A stretch of 64,000 bases of DNA from Streptomyces griseocarneus (GTDB taxonomy: Bacteria; Actinomycetota; Actinomycetes; Streptomycetales; Streptomycetaceae), in NCBI GenBank assembly GCA_003674045.1, contig PENC01000018.1:91720-155719 (forward strand). Direction: 5' to 3'. A program made the position numbers and the translations under genes. Within the stretch, counting starts at the first letter, position 1. Each line of letters starts with the position of its first letter. Shown here piece by piece: positions 1 through 7,370 of the stretch. The notes beneath the pieces are model-generated. The model ran no database searches, was not told where the DNA came from, and saw only the letters and a list, made by a program, of their open reading frames with translations.

Positions 1-141
1 GAGGAAGGCGGGGAACCCGCCCGGTTCCGCATCTCGTTCCCCACGAAGGAGAAGGACGGCGGCTCGCTCGTCGCCACATCGGACCGGCAGTCCGACGGCA
101 CCCTCACGTGGACCGTGCGCACCGACGGCGGCGGCCTCTAG
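1..141 (+). CDS. C-terminal end of an unidentified protein (partial)
   Basis: The frame is open from the first base of the window and ends at TAG 139-141, giving 46 residues that contain FRISFPTKEKDGGS and finish TWTVRTDGGGL. The alternating hydrophobic and charged pattern suggests terminal beta strands, but no family can be assigned from this piece. It converges on the deacetylase gene, whose stop codon is 8 bases away. The rest of the gene lies outside the window, so function is unknown. Confidence 0.6.
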   Translation, partial: EEGGEPARFRISFPTKEKDGGSLVATSDRQSDGTLTWTVRTDGGGL

Positions 142-149
142 CCGGTCGG

Positions 150-890
150 TCAGCACTTCAGCACGGCCGGAATGTTCCGCGTCGTGGCTCCCGTGTTCCG
201 GCAGAACGTGTAGCCCTGCCCCCGGAGGTCGCCGATGATGTCCGGCAGTACGTCCGGGTAGCGGGTGAACAGATGCCCCAGCACCACCCCGCCCCGTTTG
301 TCCGCGGCGGGCGCGTCCTTCACCGCCGCGCGGATCTGGGACGCGGTCCGGCTGCCGCCGGGCCCGTCCCAGTCGAGCGTGTCGATGGTCCAGGTGCACA
401 TGCGGTAGCCCAGCTCCGCGGCGATCCGGGTCTCGCGCTCGCCGAAGTCGCCGTACGGCGGGCGCAGCAGCGTACTGGCGACGCCCTTGCTGATCTCGGT
501 GCGCACCTCCTGCTCCGAGAGCTGCGGCAGGTGCGGGTGGGACCAGGTGTGGTTGCCGACGTAGTGGCCCTGTCTGCGCAGGGTGTCGACGGTGCCGGGG
601 TACTGGGACGCGTACTCGTTGATGAGGAAGAACGCGGCCCGGATGCCCTTGCCCTGGAGGTACTCCCCCACCTGCACGGCGCGCTTGGAGTTGTCGTAGG
701 ACCAGTCGTCGAAGGTCAGCAGCACCCTGTTCGACGTGTTCCCGCAGCGCTGGATGTCGTACGAGCCGGCCTGGCGGGGGCCGGTGGCCGTGGCAGGGGC
801 CGGGGTGAGGGCCGCCGTCGTCAGGGTGGCCAGGGTGGCCAAGGCGGCCGCGGTCCACGCGATCCGCACACGCTTCCGTTTGCCGGGCAT
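150..890 (-). CDS. Secreted polysaccharide deacetylase (CE4/NodB type)
   Basis: This 246-residue secreted enzyme should hydrolyse N-acetyl groups from a cell-wall or extracellular polysaccharide. An N-terminal KRKR stretch and a long Ala/Leu/Thr segment form a signal peptide ending near ATATG (about residue 37). CE4 motifs are in order: TFDD at 59-62 (catalytic Asp and metal Asp), HTWSH near 114-118 (metal His pair), RPPYGDFG (motif 3), TLDWDG, and GGVVLGHL near the C terminus (motif 5). The ATG at 888-890 is chosen because GGAGGAG lies just upstream; reading on to earlier starts would add implausible Arg-rich sequence. It is separated by YchJ from the exopolysaccharide operon further right. 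A role in modifying the same polymer is inference; peptidoglycan or chitin are alternative substrates. Confidence 0.9.
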   Translation of the reverse strand: MPGKRKRVRIAWTAAALATLATLTTAALTPAPATATGPRQAGSYDIQRCGNTSNRVLLTFDDWSYDNSKRAVQVGEYLQGKGIRAAFFLINEYASQYPGTVDTLRRQGHYVGNHTWSHPHLPQLSEQEVRTEISKGVASTLLRPPYGDFGERETRIAAELGYRMCTWTIDTLDWDGPGGSRTASQIRAAVKDAPAADKRGGVVLGHLFTRYPDVLPDIIGDLRGQGYTFCRNTGATTRNIPAVLKC

Positions 891-1069
891 GCGAGAACTC
901 CTCCTCCGGTGCTGCCGGTGGGGGCCGGGTGAGGGTCCGATCATCCAGCCGTCCGGTGCCCGTCGCCAGTGGCGCGTAGGCACATCGGCCCAACGGCGCA
1001 TCACCCGGCGTACGCGCCCCGCCCGTGCACCTGGCGGGGGCATACCGGCCGACCATGGACAATCGTGGG

Positions 1070-1459
1070 ATGTCCATGAATCACACTCGGCCCTGCCCGT
1101 GCGGGCTCGGCGCGTCGTACGGCGACTGCTGCGGCGCCATCCACCGCGGTGAGAAGACGGCCGCGACGGCGGAGAAGCTGATGCGCTCCCGCTACAGCGC
1201 GTTCGCCGTGCACGACGCCGCCTATCTGCTGCGGTCGTGGCACCCGGCGACGCGACCGGAGAGCATCGACTTCGACCCGGAGCTGCGGTGGACCCGCCTG
1301 GAGATCCTGGGTACGACGGACGGCACACCGTTCCACTCCGAGGGGACGGTGGAGTTCCGGGCCCACTACACGGTCGGCGGCCACGCGGGTGACCAGCACG
1401 AGAACAGCCGGTTCACCCGTGTGGACGGCCAGTGGGTGTACGTGGACGCGGTGGAGTGA
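1070..1459 (+). CDS. YchJ/UPF0225 family protein with SEC-C metal-binding motif
   Basis: About 130 residues with the family layout: an N-terminal SEC-C-like zinc motif (CPCGLGASYGDCCG), then the HRGEKTAATAEKLMRSRYSAFAV block and a cystatin/NTF2-like second half ending FTRVDGQWVYVDAVE. The SEC-C motif binds Zn; the family's molecular function is not established. ATGs at 1070 and 1076 both precede the CPCG motif closely, and GTGGGA at 1065-1070 favours 1076 slightly; an earlier ATG at 1055 has no well-placed Shine-Dalgarno. The gene is convergent with the GH114 lipoprotein, with about 27 bases between the stops. Conserved single-domain housekeeping-type gene; nothing ties it to the polysaccharide locus. 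Confidence 0.85.
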   Translation: MSMNHTRPCPCGLGASYGDCCGAIHRGEKTAATAEKLMRSRYSAFAVHDAAYLLRSWHPATRPESIDFDPELRWTRLEILGTTDGTPFHSEGTVEFRAHYTVGGHAGDQHENSRFTRVDGQWVYVDAVE

Positions 1460-1486
1460 CCGCCGGCCGTCCGGTCGGTCGGCCGG

Positions 1487-2368
1487 TCAGCAGGGGGCGC
1501 GCCACGCGTCGAGGCCGAGTTTCTTCTGCATCGAGCTGAGGCCGAGCCGCTTGCTGGTGTCGCAGAAGTCGCCCGGTTTCAGCTCGTACTCGACGTGGAA
1601 GACCGCCTTGCCGCTCTTCACGAACGGCGTGAGGCTGTCGCACTCCTCGTACTGGGCGCACTGCTCGTTCACCGCGAAGTCGAAGTCGGGGACCAGCTGG
1701 GGGATCTGTTCGAGGTCGTTCTTCAGCCCGACGGCCAGGCCCCGGTCGTGGGCGAGCTTGGCGAGCATCCGGTTGAAGGCGAGCTGGTCGGCGGCCTTGA
1801 GGGGGAAGCCGGTGTGGTTGCGGTAGCCCTCGGTGAGATCGGGTTCGACGGCGTCGAAGCCCTTCTGCCTGCACATGTCGATACGGGAGGCCATGATCGG
1901 CCGGAGGAGGTCGAGGCGGCGGATGTCCAGCCACTTCTCGCCGTGCCAGCCCTTGTTGTCCGCGCCGAGCAGGGCCTTGGGGAAGGCCGCCTTGTCGGAG
2001 CGGAAGTCCTCCCAGGCGCCCGCGTTGATGTAGCAGATGACCTTGCGGCCGCGGGCGTGGAGCTTGTCGACGACGGCGGCGGAGTTCTCGAAGCCGTCGA
2101 TGTCGTAGACCGGTACGTCCACGCCGGTGTCGACCTTGCCGTCGAGCTGCCACTGCCAGCGGGTGCCGGGCCGGGGCTTCCAGTGGTCGCCCGTGGCCCG
2201 CGGCGCGTGCGAGGACGGGGCGGTGGCGCCGTCGTCGTCGCCGTCGTCCGGCCCGGAGGAGTCGGTCGCCGAGCAGCCCGCGAGGGCCAGCAGCAGGACG
2301 GCGGGCAGTACGGCCCACCGGCGGCGCTTCGCCCGGGGGCTCACCTGGGGGCTCATCTGGGGGCTCAT
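1487..2368 (-). CDS. Lipoprotein endo-alpha-1,4-polygalactosaminidase (GH114)
   Basis: A 293-residue extracellular glycoside hydrolase of the GH114 TIM-barrel family, which cleaves alpha-1,4-linked galactosamine polymers (fungal Ega3 and the PelA hydrolase domain are known members). The N terminus is basic, then hydrophobic, ending in the lipobox LALAGC, so the mature protein is probably membrane-anchored by lipid. An acidic Ser/Asp linker follows, then the barrel with VPVYDIDGFENS, VICYINAGAWEDFR, DAVEPDLTEGY and GLKNDLEQIPQL, all typical GH114 segments. The start ATG 2366-2368 overlaps the spherulin-4 stop (ATGA) and has GGGAGGGA upstream. Last gene of the polysaccharide operon. Expected to trim, release or recycle the polymer made by the upstream genes. 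Confidence 0.88.
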   Translation of the reverse strand: MSPQMSPQVSPRAKRRRWAVLPAVLLLALAGCSATDSSGPDDGDDDGATAPSSHAPRATGDHWKPRPGTRWQWQLDGKVDTGVDVPVYDIDGFENSAAVVDKLHARGRKVICYINAGAWEDFRSDKAAFPKALLGADNKGWHGEKWLDIRRLDLLRPIMASRIDMCRQKGFDAVEPDLTEGYRNHTGFPLKAADQLAFNRMLAKLAHDRGLAVGLKNDLEQIPQLVPDFDFAVNEQCAQYEECDSLTPFVKSGKAVFHVEYELKPGDFCDTSKRLGLSSMQKKLGLDAWRAPC

Positions 2369-3057
2369 CGTCCCTCCCCCGCGGTCGCGGCCAGTGTCCC
2401 GGGCACGCTCTGCCACGGGTTGGCGCCCTCGCCGGGCACGGCGCAGTGCACGGCGGCGCCCCTGCGGGCCGCCGTGCGCGCCACCCGGTCGGCGTGCCCG
2501 GGAGGCACACCGTGGACGAGGTGGCAGAAGCGCTCGGGCGGGTGGTCGGCGGTCCAGGCCGGGACATCGGCGTGCCGGTAGGTCTCCCAGTCGCCCTCGA
2601 AGGTGACGAGGAGGTCGCCGAGGTGGGCGTAGCCGGGGTCCGGGTGGGTGCCGGGGTTGAGCACGGCCGTGCGGGCCCCCAGTGCCCTGGCGACGATCAC
2701 GAGGCGGCGGTAGCGGGGCAGCAGGGCCGGGTGGACGGCCACCTGGTCGAGGAAGACGCCGTCCACCTCGTACCACCGGCGGTGTCGGCGGATGTCGCCG
2801 ACGATGTCGCGGGGCGGACGGTGGCCGTAGCCGGTGTCGGCGTAGCCGAGCAGGGGGACGCCGACGGCCCGCAGCCGTGCGGCGGCCTCGGTGAAGGCGG
2901 GGTCGGGCCGTGTGCCGGGCCCGTCGGCGATGTTGAGGACCACCGCGCGCAGCGAGGGCGCGGCGGCCTCCAGCGCGGCCCACGCGTCCGGGTCGGCCGC
3001 GGGGTGGACGTACAGCGGGACCAGCAGGGGGCGCTGGTCCGCGGTCGGACGTTTCAT
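2365..3057 (-). CDS. Spherulation-specific family 4 (spherulin 4, GH135-like) protein
   Basis: A 230-residue protein with spherulin-4 landmarks: LLVPLYVHPAADPDAW at the N terminus, VVLNIADGPGTRPDP, LLGYADTGYGHRP, YEVDGVFLDQVAVHP and the ARTAVLNPGTHPDPGY block. In fungi the homologue Sph3 is a GH135 glycoside hydrolase acting on galactosaminogalactan. The VFLDQ and FEGDWE acidic residues are plausible catalytic positions. No signal peptide is visible from ATG 3055-3057, so either it acts inside the cell or an alternative export route is used; this differs from secreted homologues. It overlaps the epimerase stop and the GH114 start by ATGA on both sides, showing tight translational coupling. 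Confidence 0.85.
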   Translation of the reverse strand: MKRPTADQRPLLVPLYVHPAADPDAWAALEAAAPSLRAVVLNIADGPGTRPDPAFTEAAARLRAVGVPLLGYADTGYGHRPPRDIVGDIRRHRRWYEVDGVFLDQVAVHPALLPRYRRLVIVARALGARTAVLNPGTHPDPGYAHLGDLLVTFEGDWETYRHADVPAWTADHPPERFCHLVHGVPPGHADRVARTAARRGAAVHCAVPGEGANPWQSVPGTLAATAGEGR

Positions 3058-3995
3058 CGGGCGGACTCCGGCGTTCGGGCGGTGTCGTGCCACAGGTCGG
3101 TGAGTGACTCGGTCAGGGTACGGCGTGGCAGCCAGCCGAGGGTGCGGGTGGCGAGAGTGATGTCCGCCTGCTGCCAGGGCACGGCGGCGGAGCGGTGCGA
3201 GCCGTCGCCGTCCTCGTCGAGCGTGCCGCGGAAGCCCGCGGCGCGGACGAGTTCCTCGGCGACGGCCCGGGAGGGCCGGGCCGTGCCGCTGCCGATGTTG
3301 AGGACGGGGGGTACGGGCCCGGGGGCGGTGACGGCGCGGACGACGGCGTCGGCCACGTCGCGGGCGTCGACGAAGTCGCGGTGCGCGGAGAGGTCGCCGA
3401 CGCGGACCCGGCCGTCGGGCCCGGCCCGGCGCAGTTCGCGGGCGAGCCGTCCGGGCAGGGAGCCGTCCGGGGCGCCGGGTCCGACGGGGTTGAACACCCG
3501 CAGGACGGTGGCGTCGAGGCCGGAGCCGGTGACCGCGAGGGTCCCGGCGAGCTTGGCGGCGCCGTAGAGGCCGACCGGCCGGGTGGTGCCGGACTCGGCG
3601 AGCGGGGCGCGGCCGTCGCAGGCGCCGTACTCGGCGGCGGAGCCCAGGTGGACGAGGCGGGCGCGGGGCACGGTCTCGCGGAGTGCCTCGCAGAGGGCGG
3701 CGGGGCCGCGGGCGTTGGTCGCGGTGAGGGCGAGGGCGCTGCCGCCGACGGCGCCCGCGCAGTTGACGACGGCGTCGGGCGCGGCGGCCCGCAGGACCGT
3801 GGCGAACCGTTCGGGGTCGGCCGTGGCCAGGTCGAGGGGGACGTCGAAGGGGGCTTCGGGCGCTTCTCCGGGCAGGGGGCCGCCGCCGGGGCGGCGGCGG
3901 CCCGCTTCGAGGACCTGCGCGCCCGGCAGGGCGCGCAGGCTCCCGGTGGCGTGCCGGCCGAGGAAGCCGGTGGCGCCCAGGACGAGGATGCGCAT
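3054..3995 (-). CDS. NAD-dependent sugar epimerase/dehydratase (extended SDR)
   Basis: A 313-residue extended short-chain dehydrogenase/reductase. The Rossmann motif is at the N terminus (ILVLGATGFLGRH), VVNCAGAVGGS replaces the usual HLAA strand, and the catalytic Ser/Tyr/Lys region reads HLGSAAEYGA...GLYGAAKLAGTLAV (YxxxK). The C-terminal substrate-binding half includes RVFNPVGPGAP, typical of NDP-sugar epimerases. It probably supplies or modifies the NDP-sugar donor for the polymer; UDP-GlcNAc/GalNAc 4-epimerisation would fit but the sequence alone does not fix the substrate. It starts 9 bases after the nucleotidyltransferase stop and overlaps spherulin 4 by ATGA. Confidence 0.85.
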   Translation of the reverse strand: MRILVLGATGFLGRHATGSLRALPGAQVLEAGRRRPGGGPLPGEAPEAPFDVPLDLATADPERFATVLRAAAPDAVVNCAGAVGGSALALTATNARGPAALCEALRETVPRARLVHLGSAAEYGACDGRAPLAESGTTRPVGLYGAAKLAGTLAVTGSGLDATVLRVFNPVGPGAPDGSLPGRLARELRRAGPDGRVRVGDLSAHRDFVDARDVADAVVRAVTAPGPVPPVLNIGSGTARPSRAVAEELVRAAGFRGTLDEDGDGSHRSAAVPWQQADITLATRTLGWLPRRTLTESLTDLWHDTARTPESAR

Positions 3996-4004
3996 GCGGG
4001 CCGG

Positions 4005-4718
4005 TCACGCTCCCTTGATCAGCAGGTCGCGGTGGAGGGAGAACTCCCGGTTGGCCCGGTCGTAGTCGTCGGGACGGCCGATGTCGAGCCAGTAGCCGTC
4101 GAACTCGTAGGCGTGCGGCGGGTTCTCCGCCCGGAGCATGTCCAGCACGAGCTCGTCGAAGCCGAGCGGGAGGCCGGGGGTGTAGCGGGCGAGGGCGGAG
4201 CGGGAGACGCCGTAGACGCCCATGGAGACGCGGTAGTCCATGCTCGGCTTCTCGGCGAAGCCGACGACACGGCCGGCGTCGGTGGTGAGGACACCGAAGT
4301 CGATGTTCACCTGGCGGGCGTAGGTGGCGATGGTGAGCGGCGCTCCCGACCGGACGTGGGTGTGGTAGACGTCGCCGAAGTCGAGGTCGGTGAGGATGTC
4401 GCCGTTCATGGCGAGGAAGTGCTCGGGGAGGCGGTCGAGCATGGTGAGGAGGGGGCCCATGGTGCCGAGGGGGCTCTCCTCGGTCGTGTAGTCGACTCTG
4501 ATGCCCCATTGGGAGCCGTCGCCGACATAGGCACGGATGATGTGCCCGAGGTGGCCGATGGCCAGGGTGCAGCTGGTGAAGCCCGCCTTGGCGAGCTGGC
4601 GCATCACGATCTCCAGGATCGCGTGCTCCTCGCCGATGGGCACGAGGGGCTTGGGGAGCGCGGTGGTGTACGGGCGCAGCCGGACGCCTTTGCCTCCGGC
4701 AAGTATGACTGCGTGCAT
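4005..4718 (-). CDS. Sugar-1-phosphate nucleotidyltransferase
   Basis: A 237-residue NTP_transferase enzyme that activates a sugar-1-phosphate to an NDP-sugar. The N-terminal pyrophosphorylase signature AVILAGGKGVRLRPYT binds the nucleotide and is followed by LPKPLVPIGEEHAI (catalytic Lys). Other family segments are LAMNGDILTDLDF (Mg-binding Asp), VVGFAEKPSMDYRVSMGVYG and FEFD-type GYWLDIGRPDDYDRAN. The length is that of a bare catalytic domain without a left-handed beta-helix acetyltransferase. It sits between the LegB-like dehydratase (121 bases upstream) and the epimerase, so it probably feeds the same pathway. The nucleotide and sugar are not determined by sequence. Confidence 0.9.
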   Translation of the reverse strand: MHAVILAGGKGVRLRPYTTALPKPLVPIGEEHAILEIVMRQLAKAGFTSCTLAIGHLGHIIRAYVGDGSQWGIRVDYTTEESPLGTMGPLLTMLDRLPEHFLAMNGDILTDLDFGDVYHTHVRSGAPLTIATYARQVNIDFGVLTTDAGRVVGFAEKPSMDYRVSMGVYGVSRSALARYTPGLPLGFDELVLDMLRAENPPHAYEFDGYWLDIGRPDDYDRANREFSLHRDLLIKGA

Positions 4719-4839
4719 GTGCCGTCCTCTCTGTGCGTGGGTGGACCTGTGCGCGCCTGGAACGGTGCGCTGGGGTGGAGCCGTACGCGGGTGGAGCCGT
4801 GCCGGGCCGGACGACGCGGTGCGCGGGGGTGCCGCCGCG

Positions 4840-5844
4840 TCAGACGTTGTAGATGCCGGCCTTGTAGCGGGCGAGGTTCTGCGGGTCGCGGAAGAACTCG
4901 ACGGTCCTGGCCAGACCCTGCTCCAGGGTGTGGGCGGGGGCCCAGCCGGTGGCGGCGCGGAGCCGGGACGCGTCGCAGACGAGCCGCATCACCTCGGAGT
5001 TCGCGGGCCTGACGCGCTCCTCGTCGGAGCGCACGTCGAGGTCGGTGTCCATCAGCTTGCCGATGAGGGTCACGAGGTCGCCGACGGAGATCTCCTCGCC
5101 GGTGCCGGAGTTGAAGGTGCGGCCGACCACCGCGTCGGCGGGCGCGGTGCCGACGGCGAGGAAGGCGGCGACGGTGTCCTTGACATAGCTGAAGTCACGG
5201 GTGGGGCGCAGGTCGCCGAGGGTGATGACGCGCTGGCCGGCGGCGACCTGGCCGATGACGGTGGGGATGACGGCCCGCATGGACTGGCGGGGGCCGAAGG
5301 TGTTGAAGGGCCGCAGGGTGACGACGGGGACGCCGAAGCTGGCGTGGTAGCTGTCGGCGAGACGGTCGCCGCCCGCCTTCGACGCGGCGTACGGGGACTG
5401 GGTGTTGATGGGGTGGTCCTCGCTGATGGGCACGGTCTGCGCGGTGCCGTACGTCTCGCTGGTCGAGGTGTGCACGAGGCGGGGCACGCCCAGGTGGCGT
5501 ACGGCTTCGAGGACGTTGAGGGTGCCGGTGACGTTGGTCTCCACATAGCTGTGCGGGGCGCGGTAGGAGTACGGGATCGCGATCAGCGCGGCCAGGTGGT
5601 AGACGGCCTCGGTGCCGGTGACGAGCCCGGTGACGGAGCCGGGGTCGCGGACATCGCCGAGGACGATCTCGACGTCGTCCAGCACCTCCTGGGGCAGGGT
5701 CTCCAGCCATCCGAAGGAGGAGAAGGAGTTGTACTGCACCATGGCGCGGACCCGGTGCCCGGAGGCGACGAGCGCCTCGACGAGGTGCGAGCCGATGAAG
5801 CCTTCCGCGCCGGTGACGGCGACGGGTGCGGGTGTGACGGACAT
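4840..5844 (-). CDS. LegB-like NDP-sugar 4,6-dehydratase (extended SDR)
   Basis: A 334-residue SDR sugar dehydratase. TGAEGFIGSHLVEAL is the NAD-binding loop, followed by VRAMVQYNSFSSFGWLETLP, a segment characteristic of the LegB/GDP-mannose-dehydratase-like group. Catalytic residues are in TSTSETYGTA and YAASKAGGDRLADSY (YxxxK), and RPFNTFGPRQS plus TRDFSYVKDTV complete the fold. Members convert an NDP-hexose (for LegB, UDP-GlcNAc) to the 4-keto-6-deoxy form. The start ATG 5842-5844 follows AAGGGAG. No aminotransferase or sialic-acid-type synthase is next to it, so a nonulosonic-acid pathway is unlikely; a 6-deoxy or epimerised amino-sugar donor for the exopolymer is inferred. Confidence 0.85.
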   Translation of the reverse strand: MSVTPAPVAVTGAEGFIGSHLVEALVASGHRVRAMVQYNSFSSFGWLETLPQEVLDDVEIVLGDVRDPGSVTGLVTGTEAVYHLAALIAIPYSYRAPHSYVETNVTGTLNVLEAVRHLGVPRLVHTSTSETYGTAQTVPISEDHPINTQSPYAASKAGGDRLADSYHASFGVPVVTLRPFNTFGPRQSMRAVIPTVIGQVAAGQRVITLGDLRPTRDFSYVKDTVAAFLAVGTAPADAVVGRTFNSGTGEEISVGDLVTLIGKLMDTDLDVRSDEERVRPANSEVMRLVCDASRLRAATGWAPAHTLEQGLARTVEFFRDPQNLARYKAGIYNV

Positions 5845-5906
5845 GAGAGAGGTCTCCCTTGTGAGCGGGCTGTGCGCGTGCCGTGAGCGGGTGCGCGAGT
5901 GGTGGG

Positions 5907-7370
5907 TCAGCGGTGCGTGGTGATCCGTCCGAGCCGGTGCGCGGCGACGGCGAGCAGCGCGGCCGCCGCGCCCGTACAGACGACGAGCTGGACCGTGGCG
6001 GGTGCCGAGACGCGCAGGGCGCCCGCCGTCGTCTCCCCGCCCGCCGCGGCCAGGCACAGGGCGGCCGGGAGCCAGGCGACACCGAAGGCCTGGAGCAGCA
6101 GCCCGGCCCAGAGCACGGTGCCGAGGGCGAGCAGGCCGGTGAGACGTACGGCGGTCAGCGGCGGGCCGTTGTGCCAGAGGGCGCCGGTGGCCAGGGCGAG
6201 CGCGGCGAGGGAGGCGAGGTAGACGAGCGCGCAGAAGGCGAGCACGCGGACCCCGCCGAGCAGCAGTCCCCGGGTGGTCGTGGCGCGGGTGAGCGCGGCG
6301 AGGGCCAGGCTGCGGCAGCGGTAGAGCAGCCATTCGGCGGCTCCCATGCTGAGGGTGAGCGCGATGACAGCGGCACCGGCCGTCCGGGCCCCGGGGCTGT
6401 GGCGCAGTACGTCGCCGAGCGCGGCGAGGGTGGTGAGCACCCCGCAGCCGAGGCCGAACAGGCCGTACGGCAGTGAGGCGAGGGGGGACAGCCGGGGCAG
6501 TGGCGCGTCGGCGCTTCCGGTCCTCCGGGCGCGCACGATCTCGTGGACGGCCGTCCCCGTCACCGCGGCGAGGGTGGCGAGCAGCAGGCCGATGCGTGCG
6601 GCGGCGGGCAGCGGCACGGCGAGGAGAGCGGTGCCCCCGGCCGCGGTGGGCAGCAGGGTGAGCAGCAGCAGTTTCTCGCGGCCGAGGACGAGGAGGACGG
6701 TGGCCGCGGCGAGGTAGAGGGCCTGGCCGGCGGCGAAGGAGGTGACGCCCGTGGTGCGGGGCGCGGCGAGGGTGGCGGCGGTGGCGAGCAGGGCGCCCAG
6801 CGGCGCTCCCCACTGGAGGCAGCGTCCCGCGGCGGCGCGGCCGGTGGCGAGGCGGAGGTAGGCGCGGTGGGCGAAGCCCTGGTTCCAGGCCCAGGCCACG
6901 AGGGCGGAGGCGACGAGGCCGGTGGTGCCCAGGGGCAGGCCGTAGCCGTCGCGGGTGCCGGTCATGAGGGGTGCGGCGAGCGCGTAGCCGAAGCCGGGCA
7001 GGGTGAACACGAGGGCGCGCAGGGCGAATCGGGCCGGGTGGGCCTTCCAGGGGTCGGGGCGGGGGCCGGGTTCGGGGTGGCTGCGGGGGACGCGGGCGTA
7101 GAGCTCGGCGGCGAGCTCGAAGGCGTCGGCCCGGCCGTAGCGTTCGGTGATCTGTTCGCCGGTGAGGCCGTCGGCCTCGAGCACGGCGGCTATCTCGTCG
7201 GGGTGCACGGCGACGGCGCACACCTCGGCGAGTTCCTGGGCGAGTTCGTCGATCGGGTCCGTGGCCCAGCTCGGCCGGGTGCGGGACCGGGCGGTGCCGG
7301 CCGCGGTCGCGGTCGCGAGGTCGTGGGTGGGCTCGGGTTCGTCGGGTACGAGGCGCAGTAAGCCGCTCAT
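5907..7370 (-). CDS. Polytopic membrane protein of the exopolysaccharide locus
   Basis: 487 residues. The first 110 or so are hydrophilic and acidic (DPIDELAQELAEVCAVAVHPDEIAAVLEADG and so on), predicted cytoplasmic. The rest is about 12 hydrophobic helices rich in Leu/Ala, such as FALRALVFTLPGFGYALAAPL and LYLAAATVLLVLG. I do not recognise a named family. Its start ATG overlaps the PelF-like gene stop (ATGA), so the two are made together. In Pel systems the glycosyltransferase PelF works with a 12-helix inner-membrane protein, PelG; this protein could play that part, but no PelG sequence motif is evident. Transport or synthase-partner function is inference from context and topology. Confidence 0.8.
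   Translation of the reverse strand: MSGLLRLVPDEPEPTHDLATATAAGTARSRTRPSWATDPIDELAQELAEVCAVAVHPDEIAAVLEADGLTGEQITERYGRADAFELAAELYARVPRSHPEPGPRPDPWKAHPARFALRALVFTLPGFGYALAAPLMTGTRDGYGLPLGTTGLVASALVAWAWNQGFAHRAYLRLATGRAAAGRCLQWGAPLGALLATAATLAAPRTTGVTSFAAGQALYLAAATVLLVLGREKLLLLTLLPTAAGGTALLAVPLPAAARIGLLLATLAAVTGTAVHEIVRARRTGSADAPLPRLSPLASLPYGLFGLGCGVLTTLAALGDVLRHSPGARTAGAAVIALTLSMGAAEWLLYRCRSLALAALTRATTTRGLLLGGVRVLAFCALVYLASLAALALATGALWHNGPPLTAVRLTGLLALGTVLWAGLLLQAFGVAWLPAALCLAAAGGETTAGALRVSAPATVQLVVCTGAAAALLAVAAHRLGRITTHR

Noticed and set aside
3195..5012. Very long open frames opposite the polysaccharide genes (for example a 605-codon plus-strand frame)
   Set aside because: Antisense to strongly supported genes; composition is Gly/Ala/Val/Asp-rich mirror sequence without domains, the usual effect of high G+C.
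4005..5844. Nonulosonic (legionaminic or pseudaminic) acid pathway
   Set aside because: Only a LegB-like dehydratase is present; no aminotransferase, NeuB-like synthase or CMP-transferase is nearby.
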